Shown here: positions 37,528 to 46,631 of the stretch, piece by piece
How the letters are laid out: each line of letters opens with the position of its first letter
How positions within the stretch are numbered: position 1 is the first letter of the stretch
NCBI RefSeq assembly: GCF_008831285.2
Contig: NC_045141.1
Coordinates: 6,653,224 to 6,717,223, forward strand
Direction: 5' to 3'
Origin: Nymphaea colorata
Taxonomy: Eukaryota > Streptophyta > Magnoliopsida > Nymphaeales > Nymphaeaceae
Length of the DNA: 64,000 nt
Notes under the pieces: model-generated
The model's database searches: none
Told to the model about the DNA's origin: nothing
Seen by the model: the letters and a program-made list of their open reading frames with translations, nothing else
Program-made: the position numbers and the translations under genes

Positions 37528-40376
37528 GCGAGCAACAAGAGCAAAGGTTTCTTCATAATCAATCCCATATTCTTGAGCATATCCCTTGGCAACAAGTCTG
37601 GCCTTAATCTTTCTAAGGTTCCATCACTTCTAGTTTTGATTTTATAGATCCATCTACAACCAATAGTCTTTTTCCCCGTTGGTAGAGGCACAATATCCCA
37701 AGTTTCATTGCTTTCAAGAGCTTTAAGCTCAAGATTCATGGCTTCGATCCAATTGGGATCTTCTTTAGCTTCAAGGTAAGAAGATGGCTCATGAAAAGAA
37801 TGATGTGCCATAATACAAGCTCGAAATTTTGGAGAAAAAGACTCATAAGAGACAAATCTTTGAGGAGGCCTAATGTGCCTTTGGGATCTCCTAGGAAGAG
37901 ATTGATTAGTTTCTTGATTTTGGGGGTCTCTTCTTCTATAAACTAAGATCTCTTTTGGAGGGAAGATATGAGTAGAATTATCATTGTTGACTTCTTCAAT
38001 TGGTACCTCTATACCTTTATCGGGTTCATCATCATCAATATCATCATCATCATCAATATCATTAGTCCAAAGAAAAGTATAATCTTCTAGTTTCTTGGGT
38101 TCATCTTTGAAACCATCTTCATTTTCTAAAAAGATCACATTTCTAGAAACATAAACTTTATCTTTTTTAATATCATAACATCTATAACCCTTTTGAGTTT
38201 CGGAATACCCAATAAAAACACAACAAATAGCTTTGGAGGAAAGCTTATCGTCTTTGTCACTTAACACAAAACATTTGCAACCAAAGACTTTAAGTCTATT
38301 GTAATTAGGTTTAACATGATGAAGTCTTTCAAAAGGAGAAATATGTTTCAAAAGTTTGGTAGGCATTCTATTAATTAAATAGGTTGAAGTCAAAACAGCC
38401 TCGGCCCAAAAGTTTTTGGGAACATTTTTAGATAAAAGAAGGGCTCTAGTAGTTTCAATAATGTGCCTATGTTTACGTTCGGCCACTCCGTTTTGTTGTG
38501 GAGTGTTAGGACAAGATCTTTGATGAACAATGCCTTTTTCTTTTAGAAATTGTTGAAATTCATTTGACATAAATTCTCCTCCCGAATCACTTCTAAAGAC
38601 TTTGATATTTGAGCCAAATTGGGTATAGATCATGTTGTAGAAATTCTTAAAGTTTGTGAATACTTCCGATTTGTGCTTGAGAAAATAAACCCAAGTATGC
38701 CTAGAATAATCATCAATAAAGATCACATAGTACAATAATCCTCCTTTTGACATAATAGGAGCGGGTCCCCACACATCCGAATGCACCAAATCAAAAGATT
38801 TTTGAGCAATAAAATTTCTATTATCAAAAGGTAAGGCTTTCATTTTAGCCTTAATACAATCATTACAATCAAAGTTCTTTTGACAAAAATTCTCCATGAA
38901 TGGAAGATGAGACATTTTTTCTATATTGGAATGTCCAAGTCTTTGATGCCAAGTTTGAATGTCACATTCTTTGGAGATATTGCAAGATGGTCTTGAAAGG
39001 TCCAAAAAGTCTATGTAGTAGAGATTATTTGTTCTAAAACCTTCCCCAATCACTTTATTGGATATCCGATCCTGTATCAAACATTTGGATTGTGAGAAGA
39101 TTACATCAAAACCAAGGTCGGCTATTTGAGAAACAGACAATAAATTTAAGTTTAATTTAGGAATATGTCTTACTTGAGGTACTTTTAAAATTTTTGATCC
39201 AAAAGCTAGGTCAAGATTTCCAATAAAATCAATTTCAAGAGAGGTACCATCCGCCGTTTTCACAAAGGAATAAGAATCATTTTTAGTGCATTCGGTGAGA
39301 AGGGATTCATAAGGAGTCATATGAAAAGATGCACCCGAATCAATAATCAAAGAGTACTTACTTGAAAAAGTAGATGCCACGGTCGCTCCCAAAGTCGAAA
39401 TTGTGCTTCCTCCTTTTAGAAAAGGTTGAAGAGCACTTATGAGTTGCTCAAGTTGGAATGAACTTGCTTCTTTCTTCTCTTCTTGAATTTGAGCCGCAAC
39501 ATTGCTTCTTTTATCAAAAATTCTAAGTTTTGGACATCTTGGCTTGGTATGTCCTTCTTCTTGACAATGATAGCAAATAATTTTTCTCCTTGTTCCTTCA
39601 TTTGTACGATTGAAGTGAGGAGGTCTATAAGGTCTCAAGTGGGCCCCCGGCCTAGATGTGGCAAGCACATTGTTGACTTTCTCTTTATCAAGACAAAGAC
39701 GATTTTCTTCCATTTGAAGTTCCGCAATAGCCTCATTCATAGATGGTGTTTTAGAACGATAAAGTAAAGCGGTTTTGACACCATCAAATTCCGGTCTAAG
39801 ACCTATGATAAACTTGTAAAACTTCTCACGTTGTATTTGCTTTTCTCTAAGAATAAGATCTTGTGTCCAATGTGGTTCAAAAATACTCAATTCATCATAC
39901 AATTGATCCATTTCAGCCACATAATCTTTAATGGATCTATCTCCTTGTTGAAGATTGTGAATTTTGAGTTGAACATGATGCATATAAGCAACATCTCTCA
40001 TGGTATGAGTTTTCTTTACATATTCCCAAGCTTCTAGGGCAGAATTTAATTTAGAGATTTGCCCGCTAGTAGCATTGTCAACACAAGTCAAGATCCAAGT
40101 AATGATTTTGTGATGACCAACACTCCATTCTTCCCATTTTTTGTTGTATTCAGCCATTACCTTCTCTTTTTCGGTTGCATCCAATTCCATAGCCCTTCCA
40201 TCAACAACTTTCGTAAGGACTAGTTGTGGTTCAAGTTTTGTCCCATCAACTAGTCCCCAAAGGCTTTTACTACGAATAAAGTGTTCCATAGTTCTAGCCC
40301 ATTGTATGTAATTTGTTGATGAGAGTTTGGGAAAAGGAAGAGAAGAGACTTTGTCATCCATGGGCACAATCAACAA
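37524..40376 (-). pseudogene. Copia gag-PR-INT long ORF (950 codons)
   Basis: Minus strand. Gag: LSSTNYIQWARTMEHFIRSK near the start and the capsid region FIGLRPEFDGVKTALL. CCHC knuckle CYHCQEEGHTKPRC (near 39560). Protease LIIDSGASFHMTPYES (near 39345). GAG-pre-integrase WHQRLGHSNIEKMSH with CNDCIKAK (near 38950-38850). Integrase SDVWGPAPIMSKGG, FRSDSGGEFMSNEF and QQNGVAERKHRHIIETTRALL (near 38780-38450). The start MLIVPMDDKVSSLPFPKL is probably at the second methionine. The frame fails near 37615 where GTLER should be followed by the RT KARLVAKGY segment: one base is missing. Confidence 0.92.
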
Positions 40377-40674
40377 GGTAGATCCACTTACAAGTTATGA
40401 AGAAGATGGCAGCCACGTGAAAAGAAGTCCACGGCAAGGATAAAAACTCAACAATGATAGAAACCAGTCACCCTTTCAACAGCCACGAGCTCACCACCAA
40501 GGGAGCTAGATTTTGTCAAGAAATCACCAAAAAGAAGCCAGCAAAAACACTCTTCTTGTGTAAAACTGCAGCAAGCAATATCTCGAACACTTGGAGTGCT
40601 TCACAGCTCCAACGCAAGAATAAAAACTGAACCTTCAATCTTGAATGGCAGCAAGACAAAGAGCCAAAGACGAG

Positions 40675-40686
40675 GCTCTGATACCA
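40675..40686 (-). promoter_or_regulatory. Primer-binding site (initiator tRNA-Met)
   Basis: TGGTATCAGAGC on the minus strand, directly adjoining the LTR terminus at 40687. Confidence 0.92.
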
Positions 40687-41158
40687 TGTAAATCAGGCCC
40701 AAAGAAACAACCTCTTCAAGTAATATCAGCCTTGAAGCTTTCACCAACAAGTCAATCTCACAAACCCTCAAACAAGAGGTGAAGAAGAACTTAAATTAAT
40801 CACACAAAGAGATACAAGAAGTAGGCTAAAAAGCCATGCCTAAAACAATGGGAGAGCTGCCCTATTTATAGAGGAGAGGGCCAAAGAGAAGAAGGAGGAG
40901 GCAGTCCCAACGGCTAGAAATCTAGCCGTTGGGACTAGTCTCCCTCTATGAAAAATAGAAAAAGGAGAGGGATAAAAGGGAAAAACAGAAAATAATACAT
41001 AAAGAAAAAATACATAAAGAAAGAGAAAATTACATAGGTGTCCTAAGTACCCAAAATATAAAATATATATATATATATAAAGCATATATTAGATGACTAA
41101 TATATGTGATATATATAAATGTATATATGTATACATATGGGATACATACATTCTAACA
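40687..41158 (-). repeat. 5' LTR of the 35.8-41.2 kb copia
   Basis: 472 bp, TG…CA. Differs from the other LTR by a 3-bp indel and a few substitutions seen by eye. Contains the TATA segment and the intact AACGG palindrome. Confidence 0.93.
40862..40936 (-). promoter_or_regulatory. LTR core promoter: MSA palindrome plus TATA box
   Basis: Transcribed leftward. The palindrome 40903-40936 has 16-bp arms (AGTCCCAACGGCTAGA) around a 2-base centre. Each arm contains CCCAACGGCTA (40906-40916 plus strand, 40923-40933 minus strand), an exact fit to the MSA consensus YCYAACGGYYA. About 31 bp downstream in the direction of transcription is CTATAAATAG (40862-40871), a good TATA box. The same arrangement is present at 35940-36011 and, half decayed, at 5981-6055. 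Role in G2/M expression is inferred. Confidence 0.65.
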
Positions 41159-41189
41159 TTATTGTCATCAATAGATCCAGCATAGTTTG
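41159..41189 (-). pseudogene. Old copia, segment 2 (31 bp of RNase H)
   Basis: The minus strand encodes YAGSIDDN, the short piece of RNase H caught between two insertions. It joins SNAN at 52843-52860 on one side and KKATTRF at 35764 on the other. Confidence 0.85.
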
Positions 41190-41363
41190 TGTTGAATCAG
41201 AAAGTTTATTTTAAGTGTAGTAGTTTTCTGATTATTTAAAAGTTGGAGTCTTGTTTTGTCTTTTTACAACTTTACGAGTCTCCCTTATGTAACAGCTCTA
41301 GACGTGCCCTAACCTCTCTTTAAGTAGAGACTAGGGCACGATAATAAGAAATATCTCTTTCAC

Positions 41364-41417
<54 letters not shown>

Positions 41418-41426
41418 CGTGCAACA
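41190..41426 (+). repeat. 5' LTR of the inverted-repeat copia
   Basis: TGTTGAATCAG to GTGCAACA, followed by CGGTAACAGAGCC, a one-base variant of an initiator tRNA-Met PBS. Contains a (CT)n tract (41367-41412) and an imperfect hairpin with CGTGCCCTA/TAGGGCACG arms near 41302-41340. Confidence 0.9.
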
Positions 41427-42220
41427 CGGTAACAGAGCCTCGTCTCCTTGGACCTGTCTGACTCCAGCTGCTGGTCGTCTTCCCCTCTCCTGCCTTCCTT
41501 CTCTCTTCTTCTTCCTCTTCATCTCTAGTATTCTGTCCAGATCTGTAGTGGGTAACAGTTTACCCTAAGGGGTTGTATCGTATGGGAGATCAGAGATCTA
41601 ATCATTGCCAAGACATGATCAGTATTGATTAGATGCCCTAGATCTGGTCGTTGCAAGGTCTGAAGATCGTTGGAGATATGAAGACACATGTTCCAAAGTT
41701 GTGGGTGATGATTGCAGTCAAAGGCAGCCGCTGCAGTCAAAGGCAGACTATTTTTTGAATGATCTCGTGGTTAATGGATGACTGATTTGTATTCTTCAGA
41801 AGTTTACGTTGTGGATACTAGGGTTTGATGCTCTCTACCTCTAGTTATTTTTATTATATAATTATGAAGTTGAAGGCATGTCGTGGTTGAAGGTATGTAG
41901 TATGGTAAAATCTACATGAAGAAAGTCTGCACGTTTGCTGTTTTTTTTCTCTGAAACTCCTGCTACAGAATACAGCCAATAGGCAGATTGGTGAAGGAGG
42001 TTTGTGCCATTTGCTGTTTTGTTTGTTGAAGTCTTCATGGAGAAGGGCAAGATTATTTTCAGTGGGTTATTGATGTGCATGCGATGTTGCTGATTTCTAC
42101 TTTGTTTATCAGCTCCTTTGCATGACTAACTGATTATAAATAGGACTGATTTCATGTGCCCTAGCTGCTGCACAATTTTATCGTGGTATTCTTGTTCTTA
42201 ATTCCTGTTGTGGTTCATTA

Positions 42221-43165
42221 TGACTGAGAGCAACAAACCAAAGGGTGGCAGTGATCATAAAGGAGCTGGGAATCCCTTCTCCTATGGATCTACTGTTAAA
42301 TGGACACAACTATGAATTGTGGTCCAGGTCCTTTATGTTGTCAGTTAGAGGACATCGGAAGAGGCACATAATTGAAGAAGATGAACCTATTAACAAGTCA
42401 GGGAAGTACATGACCTGGGAAGATGACGACAACATGGTTATGTCTTGGATTATGAATAGCGTCCAACCACAAATTGCCTCTACTATTACTTACTATACTA
42501 CTGCTAAGGAGATGTGGGAATTCCTTAGGCAAACATATTCACAAAATAAAAATGTAAGTAAAATCCTCCAAGTTGAAGAAGAATTGCACAATCTCCGACA
42601 GGTAAATCAAGATCTATCACAATACTTTGCAACAGTTAAAGCTACGTATGAGCGACTGAAATTCCTGCGCCCTCCATGCAAATCTTGTTATAAGTCACAC
42701 TTTGAACCTACCATGGTTGCAAAGTTTCTTGCTGGTCTTTCTCCTGAGTATGCCGCTGCCAAAGATCAGATGCTCACTGGGAGTGAAATTCCTAATCTCT
42801 CTGATGCATACAACAGACTTAGTCGTCTTGCTATTAGCTTGTCCCAACCAGCTAATGTGATGCCAGCTTCTGCGCTTGCTGTGGGGGGTGGTCGTGGTCA
42901 GGGCACCACCTATAGTGCCAGAGGAATAGGTATAGGTCGTGGAACTGGTGGTCGTGGGAGGTTCCAATGCACCTATTGTGGAAAGATGGGACACTTGGAG
43001 GATCGTTGTTGGGATAAACATGGTCGTCCATCCTCTGTGACATGGTCGTCCATCCTCTATGTCACAGGGGAGAGGTATGGTCACCAAACAGGGCAAGAGT
43101 CTTACTCTTCCTCCTATGGGTTCTGCACAGGTTGCCACTCCTACTGTGGATGGTCTGTCGTCTAG
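42221..43165 (+). pseudogene. Copia gag, left arm
   Basis: Starts at ATG 42221 (MTESNKPKGGSDHKG). A 5-bp loss near 42296, relative to the right arm, shifts the frame; it resumes as LNGHNYELWSRSFMLSVRGH. The capsid part includes YMTWEDDDNMVMSWIMNSV and YSQNKNVSKILQVEEELHNL; the CCHC knuckle is CTYCGKMGHLEDRCW near 42970. A 22-bp tandem duplication (43019-43040 and 43041-43062) then shifts the frame before the protease. Gag of this type packages retrotransposon RNA; this copy cannot make a full product. Confidence 0.88.
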
Positions 43166-43982
43166 CACAGTATCAGAGACAGTTACAGTTAGCATTGACA
43201 GATCTGAGTATGAACAGTTTTTGGCACACAAAGCCTCACAGGCTGCAGCTTCCACAGCTTTGACCGATCGAGCCTTCTCAGCGGATACGTCCACGTCTGA
43301 ATCAGGTATCTCTTGGATTATTGACTTAGGAGCATCGAGACATTTTTGCAGTATACCTGGTTCTTTTACTATTTTACATAGATTCTCTCAGCCACGTCAT
43401 GTCAAAATTACAGATGGTAGAATGTCACCCATATTGGGTTATGGAGATGTGAAGCTTTCTCAGTCCATGACTATTCCACATGTTTTATATGCTCTTGAAT
43501 TTCCATCTCATTTGCTCTCCGTCAGAGAGTTGTCTACTGATTTACACTGTCGCATTATTTTTGACCCTGGTTCATGCTCATTTCAGGACTTACAAACTGG
43601 GAAGACGATTGGTGGCAGGTATGAGAAAGAGAGCGTCTACATCCTGTCGGCTCCTATGGGTCTTGCTGCTACCTCCTCTACATCAGAGTCTACATTCTTC
43701 CACTGGCATCTCAGGCTTGGTCATCCTTCAGCACCCAAGCTCCGTTCTATCTTACCTAATGTCTTTGTCCCAGATTCTTTTCAATGTGAGGTTTGTCAAC
43801 TTGGCAAGCACACTCGTACTAGTTTTCCGTCGAGTCTTAGTCCTTCGAGTCAAGGGTTGTTTGATCTTCTCCATGTTGATGTGTGGGGGCCTAGCACGGT
43901 TGCTAGCCGAGCTAAGTTTAGGTATTTTATGGTCGTTGTTGATGATTACTCTCGAGTCAGTTGGGTGTTCCTTTTGAATTAA
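43059..43982 (+). pseudogene. Copia PR-INT fragment, left arm
   Basis: 307 codons. The protease is SWIIDLGASRHFCSIPGSF, in which the expected catalytic DSG is DLG, a loss shared with the right arm. GAG-pre-integrase FHWHLRLGHPSAPKLRSI with CEVCQLGK, then integrase HVDVWGPSTVASRAKFRYFMVVVDDYSRVSWVFLLN. It stops at TAA 43980-43982, where a natural coding frame would continue; about 35 bp later the arm meets the inversion junction. Confidence 0.88.
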
Positions 43983-44017
43983 AGGTCTGAAGCAGTTTGT
44001 ATTCTCACAAACTTGAT

Positions 44018-44303
44018 CAATGGAGGATGAAGGTAAACGATTTGTCAGGTAACAAGCCATGAGTATGGCATCACCCCACAAGTATGTAGGTACATGATTA
44101 TGAAGCACTAGGGTACGAGCAACAATTAGAAGTTGCCTATGTTTTCGTTCGCCAACTCCATTCTTTTGCGAGGAGGGCATGTAAATTGAGGAGAGATACC
44201 ATTTTCAGCATAAAAAGTCATTAAGATAGATGATTTGAACTCGAGAGCATTATCAATGCGAATACACTTAACAACGGAATCAAACTGAGTTTTTATTTCA
44301 ATA
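44018..44303 (-). pseudogene. Spacer of the inverted repeat: integrase C-terminal part
   Basis: 286 bp present only in the minus orientation, so it is the single-copy loop. The minus strand encodes VVKCIRIDNALEF (second catalytic D), then the NGVGERKHRQLLIVARTLV segment (catalytic E) and HNHVPTYLWGDAILMACYLTNRLPSSS. It ends where the left arm begins, at a shared TGATCAAGTT-like sequence. The inverted copy therefore extended further into integrase than the left arm. Confidence 0.88.
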
Positions 44304-45954
44304 ATCAAGTTTTTGAGAATACAAACTGCTTCAGACCTTTAATTCAAAAGGAACACCCAACTGACTCGAGAGTAATCATCAACAACGACCATAAAATACC
44401 TAAACTTAGCTCGGCTAGCAACCGTGCTAGGCCCCCACACATCAACATGGAGAAGATCAAACAACCCTTGACTCGAAGGACTAAGACTCGACGGAAAACT
44501 AGTACGAGTGTGCTTGCCAAGTTGACAAACCTCACATTGAAAAGAATCTGGGACAAAGACATTAGGTAAGATAGAACGGAGCTTGGGTGCTGAAGGATGA
44601 CCAAGCCTGAGATGCCAGTGGAAGAATGTAGACTCTGATGTAGAGGAGGTAGCAGCAAGACCCATAGGAGCCGACAGGATGTAGACGCTCTCTTTCTCAT
44701 ACCTGCCACCAATCGTCTTCCCAGTTTGTAAGTCCTGAAATGAGCATGAACCAGGGTAAAAAATAATGCGACAGTGTAAATCAGTAGACAACTCTCTGAC
44801 GGAGAGCAAATGAGATGGAAATTCAAGAGCATATAAAACATGTGGAATAGTCATGGACTGAGAAAGCTTCACATCTCCATAACCCAATATGGGTGACATT
44901 CTACCATCTGTAATTTTGACATGACGTGGCTGAGAGAATCTATGTAAAATAGTAAAAGAACCAGGTATACTGCAAAAATGTCTCGATGCTCCTAAGTCAA
45001 TAATCCAAGAGATACCTGATTCAGACGTGGACGTATCCGCTGAGAAGGCTCGATCGGTCAAAGCTGTGGAAGCTGCAGCCTGTGAGGCTTTGTGTGCCAA
45101 AAACTGTTCATACTCAGATCTGTCAATGCTAACTGTAACTGTCTCTGATACTGTGCTAGACGACAGACCATCCACAGTAGGAGTGGCAACCTGTGCAGAA
45201 CCCATAGGAGGAAGAGTAAGACTCTTGCCCTGTTTGGTGACCATACCTCTCCCCTGTGACATAGAGGATGGACGACCATGTCACAGAGGATGGACGACCA
45301 TGTTTATCCCAACAACGATCCTCCAAGTGTCCCATCTTTCCACAATAGGTGCATTGGAACCTCCCACGACCACCAGTTCCACGACCTATACCTATTCCTC
45401 TGGCACTATAGGTGGTGCCCTGACCACGACCACCCCCCACAGCAAGCGCAGAAGCTGGCATCACATTAGCTGGTTGGGACAAGCTAATAGCAAGACGACT
45501 AAGTCTGTTGTATGCATCAGAGAGATTAGGAATTTCACTCCCAGTGAGCATCTGATCTTTGGCAGCGGCATACTCAGGAGAAAGACCAGCAAGAAACTTT
45601 GCAACCATGGTAGGTTCAAAGTGTGACTTATAACAAGATTTGCATGGAGGGCGCAGGAATTTCAGTCGCTCATACGTAGCTTTAACTGTTGCAAAGTATT
45701 GTGATAGATCTTGATTTACCTGTCGGAGATTGTGCAATTCTTCTTCAACTTGGAGGATTTTACTTACATTTTTATTTTGTGAATATGTTTGCCTAAGGAA
45801 TTCCCACATCTCCTTAGCAGTAGTATAGTAAGTAATAGTAGAGGCAATTTGTGGTTGGACGCTATTCATAATCCAAGACATAACCATGTTGTCGTCATCT
45901 TCCCAGGTCATGTACTTCCCTGACTTGTTAATAGGTTCATCTTCTTCAATTATG
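44304..45954 (-). repeat. Right arm of the inverted repeat, inner part
   Basis: Reverse complement of 42363-44017. Encodes on the minus strand the same PR-INT frame (45262-44339) and most of gag (45911-45156), including CTYCGKMGHLEDRCW. It is interrupted at 45954 by the nested copia; the remainder of the arm resumes at 51387. Confidence 0.9.
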
Positions 45955-46308
45955 TGTTAAAATATAAATCCTTCACCAGCACGTTGAAGAGGAGTCTCTT
46001 AGGATTCCACCTCCTTGTAGAATGTGTTAAAATATTTAATGTCCTTGTAACATGTGAAGAGTCTCCTAGGATTCTATGTTATAGTTAATATCCTTGTTAT
46101 ATGGGAAGTCTCCTAGGATTCTATGTTGTAGTTAATATCCTTGTAATATGTGAAGTTTCTTAGGTTTCTATGATGTAATTAATGTCCTTGGAGCTTGTGA
46201 AATCTCCTAGGATTCTACGATTGGAGACTCTTAGAATTCTGAAAATGAGATTATAAATAGAGGCCGTGCAAATCATTTTGGCTACGGCTTCTTCTCCTCA
46301 GTTTCTTC

Positions 46309-46359
<51 letters not shown>

Positions 46360-46411
46360 CCTGCGTGAGTGCTGTTTTCGGGTTACAGATATTGGTGCTA
46401 CATTTCTATCA
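45955..46411 (+). repeat. 5' LTR with tandem U3 repeats
   Basis: TGTTAAAATATAAATCC to TTTCTATCA. It has four to five imperfect copies of a unit of about 47 bp containing TCTCCTAGGATTCTATG (46060-46225), then a TATA box ATTATAAATAGAGG near 46250 and a (CT)n tract at 46315-46355. Confidence 0.93.
46240..46263 (+). promoter_or_regulatory. TATA box of the young copia LTR
   Basis: ATTATAAATAGAGG lies at the end of the ~47-bp repeat block and upstream of the CT tract, in the expected U3/R position. Plus strand, the same direction as ECA3. Confidence 0.65.
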
Positions 46412-46423
46412 TGGTATCAGAGC
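46412..46423 (+). promoter_or_regulatory. Primer-binding site (initiator tRNA-Met)
   Basis: TGGTATCAGAGC immediately after the LTR end at 46411. Confidence 0.93.
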
Positions 46424-46631
46424 GCCAGGTTACGTTATATCTACCAAACGAAATGCCCAAACAGGTCTGATCTGGTTAGAACTCTTTTCTCATCTTGTCT
46501 CTATCCTGAATTTACTTTTCTCTTGCGCAATTCTTGTTCCTTTTTCTTCTTGCTTACCAAGGACACATCTTGTTATATCGTGTCTTCTTTCCCTCTCATC
46601 TTCTACCTATATACCATTCCTTTCTGCTGTC

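Larger units (their letters stand above)
35765..41158 (-). mobile_element. Minus-strand copia, nearly intact but frameshifted
   Basis: LTRs at 35765-36233 (469 bp) and 40687-41158 (472 bp), starting TGTAAATCAGGCCC and ending TTCTAACA. PBS at 40675-40686 (minus strand TGGTATCAGAGC). The polypurine tract, seen as CCCCCCCTCAAA, lies at 36234-36245. Flanks TTCTT and TTATT differ by one base. In the older copia's frame the pre-insertion site reads DDKKAT, which fits a 5-bp duplication with one later mutation. The internal region has one long gag-INT frame, then RT-RNase H, broken by a 1-bp loss and a 22-bp duplication. The same family left the solo LTR at 5809-6269. Confidence 0.94.
41233..44017 (+). 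repeat. Left arm of the large inverted repeat
   Basis: 2,785 bp pairing with the reverse complement of 51387-52510 joined to 44304-45954. Differences seen by eye are few: a 5-bp loss near 42296 in this arm, one D/Y coding change (near 43561), scattered single bases, and CT-tract length. Both arms share the same 22-bp duplication, so they come from one template. Confidence 0.9.

Noticed and set aside
42695-43294. 199-codon minus-strand frame, repeated at 45027-45626 on the plus strand
   Set aside because: It is antisense to copia gag and is duplicated only because the inverted repeat duplicates gag.
46266-46631. Upstream extension of the 1,514-codon open frame through the LTR and primer-binding site
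   Set aside because: This part is LTR, PBS and leader. Alignment with the related gag at 30656 places the true start at the methionine at 46632.
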